From: Stenotrophomonas maltophilia
GTDB taxonomy: Bacteria > Pseudomonadota > Gammaproteobacteria > Xanthomonadales > Xanthomonadaceae
Reading direction: 5' to 3'
DNA: 64,000 nucleotides
Assembly: GCF_025642255.1 (NCBI RefSeq)
Contig: NZ_CP106759.1
Coordinates: 771,501 to 835,500 of the forward strand
Position 1 is the first letter of the stretch. Each line of letters opens with the position of its first letter. Under the pieces are notes generated by a model. The model was not told where the DNA came from. It did no database searches and saw only the letters and a program-made list of their open reading frames with translations. The translations under genes and the position numbers were made by a program. This document shows positions 32,766 to 45,793 of this stretch, in pieces.

Positions 32766-34613
32766 TCAGCCGCCGCGCGAAGCCTTCTTGCGGTCGCTTT
32801 CGGTCAGGAACTTCTTGCGCAGCCGGATTTCCTTCGGAGTGATCTCGACCAGCTCGTCGTCCTCGATGAAGTCCAGCGCCTGTTCCAGCGAGTACTTGAT
32901 CGCCGGGGTCAGCTGGATCGCATCGTCCTTGCCCGAAGCGCGCATGTTGGTCAGCGGCTTGGTCTTGATGGCGTTGACGGTCAGGTCGTTGTCCTTGGAG
33001 TGGATGCCGACCAGCTGGCCTTCATACACATTGTCGCCTTCAGCAGCGAACAGCTTGCCGCGTTCCTGCAGCGGGCCCAAGGAGTAGGCCGGAGTCACGC
33101 CTGGGGCGTTGGCGATCATGACGCCGTTGATGCGCTTGGCGATTGCGCCCTGTTCCTTCGGACCGTAATGGTCGAACACGTGGAACAGCAGGCCCGAACC
33201 CTGGGTCAGGGTCTTGAATTCGTTCTGGAAGCCGATCAGGCCACGGGCCGGGATCGAGTATTCCAGGCGCACGCGGCCCTTGCCGTCCGGTTCCATGTTC
33301 TTCAGCTGGCCCTTGCGGGTGCCCAGCTTTTCCATCACGCCGCCCTGGTGCACTTCTTCCACGTCCACCACCAGCTGTTCGATCGGCTCCATCTGCTGGC
33401 CGTCGATTTCCTTGATGATCACTTCCGGACGCGACACGGCCAGTTCGTAGCCTTCACGACGCATGTTCTCGATCAGCACCGACAGGTGCAGTTCGCCACG
33501 GCCGGAGACCAGGAACTTGTCGGCGTCCTCCAGCTGTTCGACCTTCAGCGCCACGTTGTGGACCTTTTCACGGTCCAGGCGGTCCTTGATCTGGCGGCTG
33601 GTCAGGAACTTGCCACCGGACAGGTCCTTGTTGCCCGCGAACGGCGAGTTGTTGACCTGGAAGGTCATCGAGATGGTCGGCTCGTCCACGGTCAGCGCCG
33701 GCAGCGCTTCGGGGGTGTCCGGGTGACAGAGGGTGTCGGAGATGGTCAGCTCCGGAATGCCCGAGATCGCCACGATGTCGCCGGCTTCAGCGGTGTCCTG
33801 CTCGATGCGCTCCAGGCCCAGGAAGCCCAGCACCTGCGCGACCTTGCCGTTGCGCTTCTTGCCTTCACGATCGATCACCGTGACCTGCATGTTCTTCTTC
33901 AGGGTGCCACGCTGGATGCGGCCGATGCCGATCACGCCCACGAAGTTGTTGTAGTCCAGCTGGCTGATGCGCATCTGGAAGGCACCTTCCGGATCCACTT
34001 CGGGCTTCGGCGCGTGCTTCATGATCGCTTCGTAGAGCGGGGTCATGTCGCCATCGCGGACGGTGTCTTCCAGGCCGGCATAGCCGTTCAGGGCCGACGC
34101 GTAGACGATCGGGAAGTCCAGCTGCTCGTTGGTCGCGCCGAGCTTGTCGAACAGATCGAACACCTGGTCGATCACCCAGTCCGGACGCGCGCCCGGACGG
34201 TCGATCTTGTTGACCACCACGATCGGCTTGAAGCCCATCGCGAAGGCCTTCTGGGTGACGAAGCGGGTCTGCGGCATCGGGCCGTCCATCGCGTCGACCA
34301 GGATCAGCACGGTGTCGACCATCGACAGCACGCGCTCGACCTCACCGCCGAAGTCGGCGTGGCCGGGGGTGTCGACGATGTTGATCCGGTTCTTGATGCC
34401 GGTCTTCTTGTCTTCCCAGGTGATGGCCGTGTTCTTGGCCAGGATGGTGATGCCGCGTTCCTTTTCCTGGTCGTTGCTGTCCATCACGCGCTCGGCGAGG
34501 ACGGTACGCTCGGACAGGGTGCCGGACTGCTTCAGCAGCTGGTCGACCAGGGTGGTCTTGCCATGGTCGACGTGGGCGACGATGGCGATGTTGCGAAGAT
34601 TTTCGATGGACAT
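32766..34613 (-). CDS. typA: Ribosome-associated GTPase TypA/BipA
   Basis: TypA is a translational GTPase that binds the ribosome and assists 50S assembly and stress or cold adaptation. The frame is open 49 codons upstream, but [20 protein letters not shown] at 34613 is the family start, giving 615 residues. The G motifs [23 protein letters not shown] and [13 protein letters not shown] are present, followed by EF-G-like domains and the C-terminal TypA domain. The upstream region has a perfect TATAAT on the minus strand. Confidence 0.97.
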   Translation of the reverse strand: MSIENLRNIAIVAHVDHGKTTLVDQLLKQSGTLSERTVLAERVMDSNDQEKERGITILAKNTAITWEDKKTGIKNRINIVDTPGHADFGGEVERVLSMVDTVLILVDAMDGPMPQTRFVTQKAFAMGFKPIVVVNKIDRPGARPDWVIDQVFDLFDKLGATNEQLDFPIVYASALNGYAGLEDTVRDGDMTPLYEAIMKHAPKPEVDPEGAFQMRISQLDYNNFVGVIGIGRIQRGTLKKNMQVTVIDREGKKRNGKVAQVLGFLGLERIEQDTAEAGDIVAISGIPELTISDTLCHPDTPEALPALTVDEPTISMTFQVNNSPFAGNKDLSGGKFLTSRQIKDRLDREKVHNVALKVEQLEDADKFLVSGRGELHLSVLIENMRREGYELAVSRPEVIIKEIDGQQMEPIEQLVVDVEEVHQGGVMEKLGTRKGQLKNMEPDGKGRVRLEYSIPARGLIGFQNEFKTLTQGSGLLFHVFDHYGPKEQGAIAKRINGVMIANAPGVTPAYSLGPLQERGKLFAAEGDNVYEGQLVGIHSKDNDLTVNAIKTKPLTNMRASGKDDAIQLTPAIKYSLEQALDFIEDDELVEITPKEIRLRKKFLTESDRKKASRGG

Positions 34614-34659
34614 ACGAAAGGGGGCCAGTCGGCGCCGGATTTGGAAAAAGAAGTCCAAC

Positions 34660-34688
34660 ATTATACGTCGAACTTGACGATTCGCGAA
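34660..34688 (-). promoter_or_regulatory. Putative typA promoter
   Basis: On the minus strand TATAAT lies at 34660-34665, with TTCGCG at 34683-34688 after a 17-bp spacer. The -10 is perfect consensus, the -35 weak. The predicted start is about 40 nt before typA. Confidence 0.55.
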
Positions 34689-34862
34689 AAGCTGGATTCC
34701 GGCTCGCCCGGGAGCCCCATTCAGCTGGCCGTCGGGGCCCCGCCGGCGGCGACCCTCCAAAGCCTGAAGCGTCGCCCTGCGCCGATGGTCGAAGCCGCCG
34801 CCGCCACGAGCCGGGTGTAAACTAGGTGGCTAGACGCCTTTCCCTTTGCAACAAGGATCTTC

Positions 34863-36459
<1,597 letters not shown>

Positions 36460-36497
36460 TGCCGCGGGTGCCGGTCTGGCCGGCACGCAGCTGACAG

Positions 36498-36526
36498 AAA
36501 CGGGGAAGCTTCGGCTTCCCCGTTTT
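36498..36526 (+). terminator. Intrinsic terminator after mdh
   Basis: Perfect 12-bp stem AAACGGGGAAGC / GCTTCCCCGTTT with a TTCG tetraloop and a T-run. Confidence 0.9.
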
Positions 36527-36549
36527 CATATGGAGTTCCGCAGAACCGC

Positions 36550-37164
36550 ATGATCCACCTGCATTACATCGATGACGCGCTGCTGGTGGTGGAAAAGCCC
36601 GCTGGCCTGCTGTCCGTGCCTGGCCGTAGCGCGGAGAACCAGGACTGCGTGGTGGCCCGCCTGCAGGTGCTGTACCCGGACGCGCTGACCGTGCATCGGC
36701 TGGACCAGGTCACCTCCGGTCTGCTGCTGCATGCACGGGGCAAGACGACGCAGGCCGCGTTGTCGATGCAGTTCGAGCAGCGCAGGGTGGGCAAGTGCTA
36801 CGAAGCCGTCGTGCAGGGTGTGATCGAAGGTGATGCCGGTGAAGTGGATCTGCCGCTGATCGTGGACTGGCCGAACCGGCCGAAACAGAAGGTCGACCAT
36901 GAACACGGCAAGCCGGCGCTGACGCGCTGGCGCGTGCTGGCCCGCGATGTTGAAGCGCAGCGCACGCGCGTGGCGCTGGAGCCGGTGACCGGGCGCAGCC
37001 ATCAGTTGCGCCTGCACATGGCCAGCCTGGGTCATCCGATCGTCGGCGATGTGCTGTATGGCGCCGCACCGGCGCAGCGCGTGCATCTGCATGCGCGCAG
37101 CCTGCACTTCACCCACCCGGTGACGGGCGACGTGCTGGCGTTCGAGTCCGCCACTCCGTTCTAA
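36550..37164 (+). CDS. rluA: RluA-type dual-specificity RNA pseudouridine synthase
   Basis: A 204-residue stand-alone pseudouridine synthase without an S4 domain. E. coli RluA, with the same size and layout, modifies 23S rRNA U746 and tRNA U32. The N-terminus reads VVEKPAGLLSVPGRS, as in RluA. The catalytic motif is HRLDQVTSG with Asp52, and the C-terminal GRSHQLRLHMASLGHPI is conserved. It starts shortly after the mdh terminator and is followed by composite element copy 2. Confidence 0.9.
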   Translation: MIHLHYIDDALLVVEKPAGLLSVPGRSAENQDCVVARLQVLYPDALTVHRLDQVTSGLLLHARGKTTQAALSMQFEQRRVGKCYEAVVQGVIEGDAGEVDLPLIVDWPNRPKQKVDHEHGKPALTRWRVLARDVEAQRTRVALEPVTGRSHQLRLHMASLGHPIVGDVLYGAAPAQRVHLHARSLHFTHPVTGDVLAFESATPF

Positions 37165-37181
37165 GCAGGGCAAGGGGGGCG

Positions 37182-37632
37182 GCAGGGCTGCGCCCTGCAC
37201 CTGCTACGAGCCAGGGCAACGTCAGATTCAACGTCAAAAGCGCGCTGTCCGTGGGGTGGCGGGGCGGTGTCGGAGTGCGGGGACGCCGCAAGTACGTCCC
37301 TGTAGGCTTGGCCGCGGCATCCATGCCGCGGACACCCCGCACTCCGACACCGCCCCACCTTCGGCAGAATGCCGCGATCTGATGGATTCACGCCACGTGT
37401 GGATGAAATCTGTCAGATATTGGAATAGATATTGGGTCGGATCGTTCCGACAGATCGCAGGAAACTGTCGAAGGCGGGGTGGGTCCGGTGGCGGGAGTGT
37501 CCGCGGCATGGATGCCGCGGCCAAGCCCCCATGAACGGGTTTACGGCGTCTCCCGCAACCGGACCCACCCCGCCATCCCTCAATAGTCCAGCTGTTGACG
37601 TTGCCTCTGCAGGTGCAGGGCGGCAGCCCTGC
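37182..37632. repeat. Composite palindromic element, copy 2 (451 bp)
   Basis: Same plan as copy 1, filling the gap between rluA and prpE. The ends 37182-37204 and 37609-37632 are inverted repeats that differ by one extra base. Module A (37261-37356) has perfect 22-bp arms starting GGGGCGGTGTCGGAGTG. Module B (37473-37574) has 25-bp arms with one mismatch. Inner stems are CCGCGGCAT/ATGCCGCGG in both modules, changed from copy 1 in a paired fashion. It lacks the nested 20-bp hairpin and the GTTGCA repeats. The remaining bases to prpE show nothing I can name. Confidence 0.8.
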
Positions 37633-37725
37633 ATGGAAAACCCACCCCCCTACCAAGGTAGGGCGGAACGCGCGGCAACGCGGCACTATGCTCGAACCCA
37701 TGACTTCGTCTGGGAGGGCTGCGTC

Positions 37726-39606
37726 ATGAACTACGAGGAAACCTACCGCCGCTCGATCGACGAGCCGGAGGCGTTCTGGGGCGAGGAAGCCAAGCGCATC
37801 CATTGGCACAAGCCGCCGCAACAGGTGCTCGACTACAGCAACCCGCCGTTCCGGCGCTGGTATGTGGGCGGCGAAACCAACCTCTGTTACAACGCGGTCG
37901 ATCGCCATCTGGACACTCGGCCCGACCAGCTCGCGCTGGTGGCCATTTCCACCGAAACCAACAGCACCCGCGAGATCACCTACCGCCAGCTGTACCGTGA
38001 AGTGAACGACTTCGCTGCTGTGCTCCTGCGCCTGGGCGTCGGCCATGGCGACCGCGTGGTCATCTACATGCCGAACATGGCCGAAGCCGTGTTCGCGATG
38101 CTGGCCTGCGCGCGCATCGGGGCCGTGCACTCGGTGGTGTTCGGTGGTTTCGCCGCGCACAACCTTGCCCTGCGCATCGACGATGCCAGACCCAAGCTGC
38201 TGATCGCGGCCGATGCCGGCATGCGCGGAGGCAAGCTCATTCCCTACAAGCCGATGGTGGACGCCGCCTGTGCGGAAGCCGGGCATCCACCGCCGCACGT
38301 GCTGATCGTTTCGCGCGGGCTGGATCCGGCCGAGCCGCGCATCGAGGGCCGCGACGTCGAGTACGCGACGCTGCGCGCGGAAGTCGGTGCCGTCGATGTT
38401 CCGGTGCAGTGGCTGGAAGCGAGCGAGCCGAGCTATCTGCTGTATACCTCCGGCACCACCGGCAAGCCCAAGGGCGTGCAGCGTGATGTGGGCGGATACG
38501 CGGTGGCGATGGCACAGTCGATGGAGACCGTCTTCGACTGCAAGCCGGGGCAGGTGATGTTCTCCACCTCCGATGTCGGCTGGGCCGTAGGACATTCCTA
38601 CAACGTGTATGGACCGCTGATCGGCGGTTGCACATCGCTGTTGTACGAAGGCCTGCCGACCCATCCGGATCCGGGCATCTGGTGGGCCCTGTGCGAGCAG
38701 TACAACGTGCGCACGATGTTCTCCTCTCCCACCGCGATCCGCGTGCTGAAGAAGCACGACGCGGATTTCATCCATCGCCACGACCTGCGCGCGTTGAAGT
38801 ACCTGTTCCTGGCCGGCGAACCGCTGGATGAGCCGACCGCGCACTGGATCAATGAAGCGCTGGGCAAACCGATCATCGACAACTACTGGCAGACTGAAAC
38901 CGGCTGGCCGGCCTTGACCCTGTTGCCGGGCCTGGAGATGAAGCCGGTGCGCTTTGGTTCGCCGGGCTTCCCCAACCTCGGTTACCGCATGAAGGTGATC
39001 GACGAGAACACCGGCGAAGAAGTCGCACCCGGGCAGAAGGGAGTCCTGGTGGTCACCCCGCCATTGCCGCCGGGCTGCATGAGCACGGTGTGGAACGACG
39101 ACAGCCGCTTCCTGCAGAGCTACTTCAGCCATTTCAAGGAGCTGCTGTACAGCTCGCTGGACTGGGCGATCCGCGACGATGACGGCTACACCTTCATCCT
39201 CGGCCGTACCGACGATGTCATCAACGTCGCCGGGCATCGCCTGGGGACACGTGAGATCGAGGAAGCCATCTCCAGCCACCCGCGTGTGGCCGAGGCCGCG
39301 GTGATCGGCGTGAAGGATGAACTGAAGGGACAGGTGCCGCTGGTCTTCGTCACCCTCAAGCAGGGGCTGGGGGGCGAAGACCCTGCACCGGTGGTGGCGG
39401 AGATGATGGCAACGGTGACCACGTCGCTGGGGGCGGTTGCACGGCCGGCGCACGTGCACGTGGTCAACGCATTGCCGAAGACGCGCTCGGGCAAACTGCT
39501 GCGGCGCTCGCTGCAGGCGCTGGCCGAGCAGCGCGATCCCGGCGATCTGTCGACCCTCGATGACCCGGCCGCCCTGGAGGAAATCCGCCGCGCGCTGGGA
39601 CGCTAG
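37726..39606 (+). CDS. prpE: PrpE-like propionyl-CoA/acetyl-CoA synthetase
   Basis: A 626-residue AMP-forming acyl-CoA synthetase, nearly the length of E. coli PrpE (628), with the PrpE-like start MNYEETYRRSIDEPEAFWGE. The ATP loop YTSGTTGKPKG is at residues 240-250, YWQTETGWP is the A5-type motif, and Lys590 in PKTRSGKLLRR is the residue acetylated in such enzymes. It would activate propionate, or other short acids, to the CoA ester. The frame is open upstream into the repeat, but the ATG at 37726 follows GGGAGG. No prpB, prpC or prpD is adjacent. Confidence 0.88.
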   Translation: MNYEETYRRSIDEPEAFWGEEAKRIHWHKPPQQVLDYSNPPFRRWYVGGETNLCYNAVDRHLDTRPDQLALVAISTETNSTREITYRQLYREVNDFAAVLLRLGVGHGDRVVIYMPNMAEAVFAMLACARIGAVHSVVFGGFAAHNLALRIDDARPKLLIAADAGMRGGKLIPYKPMVDAACAEAGHPPPHVLIVSRGLDPAEPRIEGRDVEYATLRAEVGAVDVPVQWLEASEPSYLLYTSGTTGKPKGVQRDVGGYAVAMAQSMETVFDCKPGQVMFSTSDVGWAVGHSYNVYGPLIGGCTSLLYEGLPTHPDPGIWWALCEQYNVRTMFSSPTAIRVLKKHDADFIHRHDLRALKYLFLAGEPLDEPTAHWINEALGKPIIDNYWQTETGWPALTLLPGLEMKPVRFGSPGFPNLGYRMKVIDENTGEEVAPGQKGVLVVTPPLPPGCMSTVWNDDSRFLQSYFSHFKELLYSSLDWAIRDDDGYTFILGRTDDVINVAGHRLGTREIEEAISSHPRVAEAAVIGVKDELKGQVPLVFVTLKQGLGGEDPAPVVAEMMATVTTSLGAVARPAHVHVVNALPKTRSGKLLRRSLQALAEQRDPGDLSTLDDPAALEEIRRALGR

Positions 39607-39765
39607 ACCGGTCCTGTATTGCCGGGGCCGCGTGCAGCGGGCCGAGGCAAGGGATGCAGCGGTGCTGCACCGCAGCGTTCACCGTACCAGCGGTGCGTTA
39701 AGCTCGATGCCGGGGAGCGCGTCCGTCAGGGCGCGCAGGCATGCGCATCATGGAACGGGGGAGCT

Positions 39766-40269
39766 ATGGCACTGCTGCACGCCAAGACGGCCGCTGGCCG
39801 CCAGGAAATCGAGGATCGTGCGCGGCGCCTGCCGGCCGCGCTGCGCTCGATCCTGCTGATGGTCGATGGTCGCCGCGATGACACCGAACTGCGCAGCCTG
39901 CTCGAAGGACTGCGGGCGCCACCCGATGCGCTGGAACAGCTGGCCGCGATGGAGCTGATCGAAGTGGTGGGGGGCAGCGCCGATGCGGTGCCGGTCGCTG
40001 GCCTCAGCAATGGCCGCGAACAGGACCCGGCGCTGTATCAGCAGCTGTACGAGGCGATGAGCGAAGCCGTGCGGCGCCACCTCGGGCTGAAGGGCTACTT
40101 CATGCAGTTGAAGATCGAGCGCTGCACCGATGCCTCGGCCCTGGAGCGCCTGTGCCCGGAACTGCTGGCGGCGGTAGGCAAGGCACGCAGCCCGGCACTG
40201 GCACAGCGCTGGTGGCAGGAAACGCAGGCATCGCTGGCAGCCGGCGATCGCGGAGTCGTGCAGGCCTGA
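39766..40269 (+). CDS. Uncharacterised protein with N-terminal helical motif
   Basis: A 167-residue soluble protein that I cannot assign. The N-terminal half reads like a motif seen in several proteobacterial unknowns: KTAAGRQEIEDRARRLP, then ILLMVDGRRDDTELRSLL, then AMELIEVV. The C-terminal half is helical, with HLGLKGYFMQLKIERC and a tail rich in Ala and Gln. The ATG at 39766 follows GGGGGAG; the longer open frame upstream has no such site. It precedes the SUFU-domain gene by 45 bp on the same strand and may be co-transcribed. Confidence 0.7.
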   Translation: MALLHAKTAAGRQEIEDRARRLPAALRSILLMVDGRRDDTELRSLLEGLRAPPDALEQLAAMELIEVVGGSADAVPVAGLSNGREQDPALYQQLYEAMSEAVRRHLGLKGYFMQLKIERCTDASALERLCPELLAAVGKARSPALAQRWWQETQASLAAGDRGVVQA

Positions 40270-40314
40270 CGCAGCGCGTAGAGTGGATGGTTTCATTCCC
40301 ATCAGGAGCCTCTC

Positions 40315-41370
40315 GTGCAGGACGACCACGACGACACCGACACCCCGGGCTGGGACGCGATCAATGCGGCGTTGGCGCCGCTGTACGCGGGCCAGGAGCC
40401 CCTGCATTTCGGAACGGCGTTGCCGTACACGCTGGGCGGCCAGGATCCCCTCGATGGCATCAGTGTCTACCGGGCGGAGGCGCCGGTACCGCACTGGCAC
40501 TACATCACCTATGGCCTGTCCGAGCTGTACGCCAAGGAGAGCAGTGACGCCGAAGCAAGCGGCTACGGATTCGAGCTGACCTTCCGTCTGGCAGCAGGCG
40601 AGAGCGTGCACGCCGAACAGGCACCGCCGACATGGCCGATGAACCTGCTGCAGAACCTGGCGCGCTACGTGTTCGGCAGCGGCAACGTGTTCGAGGATGG
40701 CCACCACCTTGACGCGAACGGCCCGATTGCCCTCGAGTCCGACACCCGCCTGCGCCATCTGGCTTTCATCGCCGACCCGCAGTTGCCGGCGCGCGAGACC
40801 GCCAACGGCCGCCTGCAGTTCCTGCAGCTGGTCGGGCTGACGGATGGGGAAATGGCTGCAGTGAAACGCTGGTCGACCCGCGGGGTGCTGCACGTGCTGG
40901 AGCCGGCGATGCCCCTGTGGATCACCGATCTGCATCGGGGCGACTTGCTGGATGATCCGGCACTGGCGGCGCAGGTGCAGGCGGGCAGTGCGCGGGAGGG
41001 TTCCAGCACCGGCATGTTGTTCATTGAAACGCTGGACTGGCGACAGGTCTCGGGCGTGACCACGCTGGTGCTCGGCGCCGGCCAGGTGCCGAGCGTGCGT
41101 GAGCTGCTGCCGCTGCGCCTGCACCATGGCGCATCACTGGTGCTGGTCAGCCGTGAGCGCCAATGGGAGTTCACCCCGGCTGCGGGCGGCGGCGCCAACG
41201 ACGTCGATGCCGACAGCGCGCGCTGGGCATTGGATGCACAGGGGGTCCAGGCGTGGCAGGACGTGCGTGCCGAGCGCGGGATCTACCCGCTGGGCGGCCA
41301 GTTGCAGGTCGAGGTGGTGCCGACGTTGCTGCGTGACGCCAAGGGTGCCGTGATCCGCCAGATCGGTTGA
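40315..41370 (+). CDS. Suppressor-of-fused (SUFU) domain protein
   Basis: A 351-residue protein. The N-terminal part matches the SUFU fold: PGWDAINAALAPLYAGQEPLHFG, DGISVYRAEAPVPHWHYITY and GFGLSELY-type GYGFELTFRLA, then WPMNLLQNLARYVF. Bacterial SUFU proteins often occur as immunity proteins of polymorphic toxins, but no toxin gene is adjacent here. GTG is the start, 6 nt after AGGAG. The C-terminal 150 residues are less conserved and of unknown role. Confidence 0.8.
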   Translation: MQDDHDDTDTPGWDAINAALAPLYAGQEPLHFGTALPYTLGGQDPLDGISVYRAEAPVPHWHYITYGLSELYAKESSDAEASGYGFELTFRLAAGESVHAEQAPPTWPMNLLQNLARYVFGSGNVFEDGHHLDANGPIALESDTRLRHLAFIADPQLPARETANGRLQFLQLVGLTDGEMAAVKRWSTRGVLHVLEPAMPLWITDLHRGDLLDDPALAAQVQAGSAREGSSTGMLFIETLDWRQVSGVTTLVLGAGQVPSVRELLPLRLHHGASLVLVSRERQWEFTPAAGGGANDVDADSARWALDAQGVQAWQDVRAERGIYPLGGQLQVEVVPTLLRDAKGAVIRQIG

Positions 41371-41422
41371 ATGGTGGACACGGGGCGCCGGCGATGCCCG
41401 GCGCGGGGCCGGGACGCCGGAT

Positions 41423-41451
41423 CGGAGCCGCCTGCGCTGCCGGCGGCTCCG
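41423..41451. terminator. Hairpin between convergent SUFU and gst genes
   Basis: CGGAGCCGCC (41423-41432) pairs with GGCGGCTCCG (41442-41451) around nine bases, a candidate bidirectional terminator just before the gst stop. Confidence 0.55.
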
Positions 41452-41458
41452 TGTGCGG

Positions 41459-42070
41459 TCAGGCCAGGCCTTCGGCCTTCAGTGCGGCCTGCACGCCGGC
41501 ATCGGCGTCCATGCGCGCCTTGTAGGCGGCCAGATGATCCAGCCCCGCCAGGTCGACCTTGGCGCCGGCTGCCCAGCGCAGGGTGATGTAGAAGTACGGA
41601 TCGGCGAAGCTGCGGAATCCGGCCAGCCACGGCTTGTCCGCCAGCTGCCGGTCGGCCGTCTCGAACAGGCCACGCAGGCGCTTGCGGGCGGCCGCGCGGA
41701 TCGCGTCGTACTGGCTCTCATCGCCGATGAACTTGCCCGGTGCGAACAGCGGCGAGAACGCCGGGTGCACATCGGAGTTGACGAAGGCCAGCCAGCGGGT
41801 GGCCTCGGCACGCTGGCGCGGGCTGCCGTCGCCGGCCAGGCCGGCCTGCGGGAAGCGGTCGGCGATGTAGCCCATGATGGCCGCGTTCTGCAGCAGGATG
41901 AAGTCGCCATCGACCAGCGCCGGAACCGAGCCGGCCGGGTTGATCTTGAGGAATTCCGGCCCCTTCAGGGTGTCCTTGTCGAGCAGTTCGACCTCGAACG
42001 GCTGGCCGGTCCACTGCAGGGCGATGTGGTCGGCGGTGGAGCAGGCACCGGGCTTGCTGTACAGCTTCAT
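41459..42070 (-). CDS. gst: Glutathione S-transferase, beta class-like
   Basis: A 203-residue glutathione transferase. The N-terminal thioredoxin-like domain begins MKLYSKPGACSTADHIALQW with Cys10, the residue that binds glutathione in bacterial beta-class enzymes. The cis-proline segment NPAGSVPALVDGD and LLQNAAIMGYIADRFP follow, then an all-helical C-terminal domain. The start at 42070 gives the normal N-terminus; the open frame continues upstream without a family match. Confidence 0.92.
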   Translation of the reverse strand: MKLYSKPGACSTADHIALQWTGQPFEVELLDKDTLKGPEFLKINPAGSVPALVDGDFILLQNAAIMGYIADRFPQAGLAGDGSPRQRAEATRWLAFVNSDVHPAFSPLFAPGKFIGDESQYDAIRAAARKRLRGLFETADRQLADKPWLAGFRSFADPYFYITLRWAAGAKVDLAGLDHLAAYKARMDADAGVQAALKAEGLA

Positions 42071-42155
42071 GGGAACTCCAGGCGGGGTGTGCGGGAATCG
42101 CCCACTATCCCAGAGCCTGCCGGCGCGCGGCAACGCTGCCGCCGGCAACAGTTTG

Positions 42156-42614
42156 TTACGACTGCCGGGGCTTGAGGTTCTGCACCTTATAGAAGGTGTG
42201 ATCACCGATGGTGGCCACCTGGTAGGCATTGCGCCAGTTCGGGCTGGCGATGGCCAGGGCGGCGAAATGGCTGGCACCGGGAACGATCTCGCGGCGCTCG
42301 CCGGCCGGCAGCGCCCAGTTGCGCTCCGCATCGAAGGCCACGCTCATGGCCTCGCTCCAGGCCGCGTCGTTGCCCAGCTGGGTGCCGGGGGAGACGATGG
42401 TCGGGGCGAACTGCTTGCGTGCGGTCACCACCTGGCACATCGAGTCGCCCCACAGGCCGCTGTCGAGGCGGCGCAGTGCCACCTCGGCCACGGCCTGCTG
42501 GCCGCGCAGGGTCTGGTCGCGGGCTTCCAGGTATACGGTGGTGCTCAAACACAATGAATCAGCCGCCGGCTGGGGCAGCAACTGCGACAGCCAGAGAATC
42601 CAGGCCAGTTTCAT
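42156..42614 (-). CDS. SleB-type cell-wall hydrolase
   Basis: A 152-residue exported or membrane-tethered protein with an N-terminal hydrophobic stretch (MKLAWILWLSQLLPQPAA) and a hydrolase_2 (SleB/CwlJ-like) domain. The motif TTVYLEARDQTLRGQQAVAEV contains the expected catalytic glutamate; MCQVVTARKQFAP and GASHFAA also match. Such enzymes cleave peptidoglycan glycan strands. The start at 42614 has AAGGAG five bases before it. It lies between gst and fadH on the same strand but is probably separately transcribed. Confidence 0.83.
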   Translation of the reverse strand: MKLAWILWLSQLLPQPAADSLCLSTTVYLEARDQTLRGQQAVAEVALRRLDSGLWGDSMCQVVTARKQFAPTIVSPGTQLGNDAAWSEAMSVAFDAERNWALPAGERREIVPGASHFAALAIASPNWRNAYQVATIGDHTFYKVQNLKPRQS

Positions 42615-42915
42615 ATAACTCCTTGCTCCGTATGGGCCGCACCACGGGGTTCCGGCCGAAGAGAGGGCAGGAGGCGGGGTACGACTTGGCGTCATGGGGA
42701 GGCGGCCATCGGGGCCGCCCCGTGGGCGGCCCGGGAAAAGAGGATCGATGAACGATCCGGGAGGGCCGCACCGGCTCACCGGAAACTGGGTGGTGAGCGG
42801 AAAGTTGGCGCAAGGTAGGGGGGGCTGGCCGAACGCATCATGAATCGCCCGGCTTGACATTCAGCTTTGAGGTGGGTGACGGAAATCACAGTCCCGCCGC
42901 CCATTCAGGTCTGGA
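42615..42915. other. 301-bp gap between fadH and the cell-wall hydrolase gene
   Basis: No gene is supported here. The open frame of the hydrolase runs upstream through it but has no family similarity. The gap has GC-rich inverted repeats around 42704-42735 (GGCGGCC/GGGCCGCC) and no clear promoter. Confidence 0.5.
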
Positions 42916-45095
<2,180 letters not shown>

Positions 45096-45703
45096 CCGCC
45101 GGCAGGGGCCGGCCGATGCCGAACCAGCCCAGCGTCACCCCGCACAGCGGGCCGATCAGCAGCGCAAAGGCCAGGGTGCCGACGCCCACGTTGCCTCCCA
45201 GCCACCAGCCCAGCAGCAGGACGCTGCCTTCGATCAGGCTGCGCACCTTCCAGATCGGCCAGCCGGTGCGGGCATGCAGGCCGGTCATCAGCCCGTCGCG
45301 CGGGCCGGGGCCGAGCCGCGCGCCGATGTACAGGCCGGTGGCCAGTGCCACCAGCAGCATGCCGGCACCGAACATCGCCACCTGCCAGACCAGGCCGACA
45401 GCCGGCGGCAACAGCCACAGGCCGAACTGCGCGGACGGACCGATCAGCAGCACGTTGAGCACGGTGCCGACACCCGGCTTCTGCCGCAGGGGCCACCACA
45501 GCAGCAGGACCAGCGCGCCGATCACGTTCGTGGCCAGGCCGAAGGACAGCGGGGTCTGCGCCGCGATGCCCTGCGACAGCACGTCCCAGGGCGCGACACC
45601 GATCGCGGCACGGATCATCAGCGAGGCGCCGAAGCCATACAGGAACAGGCCGACGATCAATTGCAGCAGGCGCAGGGGCAGGGCAGTGGGCATGGGAGCG
45701 CTC

Positions 45704-45714
45704 GGGGGGGGGGG
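45704..45714. repeat. 11-base G homopolymer upstream of the YczE-like gene
   Basis: Eleven consecutive G on the plus strand (C on the coding strand) immediately upstream of the ribosome-binding region. Tracts of this length can slip during replication and switch expression, so it is a phase-variation candidate. Confidence 0.6.
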
Positions 45715-45793
45715 AATCTGTCTCCACCGTAATCCCGAATCGCCAGCTTCCATAGATACAGATCCCGGTGAATCCCGCGCCACAGCGCGCGCG

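Noticed and set aside
34614..34760. 49-residue N-terminal extension of TypA
   Set aside because: The region holds the TATAAT promoter candidate, and the family begins at MSIENLRN.
41381..41420. Degenerate SMAG copy between the SUFU and gst genes (GGCGCCGGCGATGCCCGGCGC)
   Set aside because: The arms are mismatched and there is no GTAG head. It is too degenerate to list as a repeat unit with confidence.
42615..42860. N-terminal extension of the cell-wall hydrolase (MSSRAIHDAFGQPPL...)
   Set aside because: The extension is Pro/Arg-rich without similarity, while the ATG at 42614 has AAGGAG and is followed directly by a hydrophobic signal-like segment.
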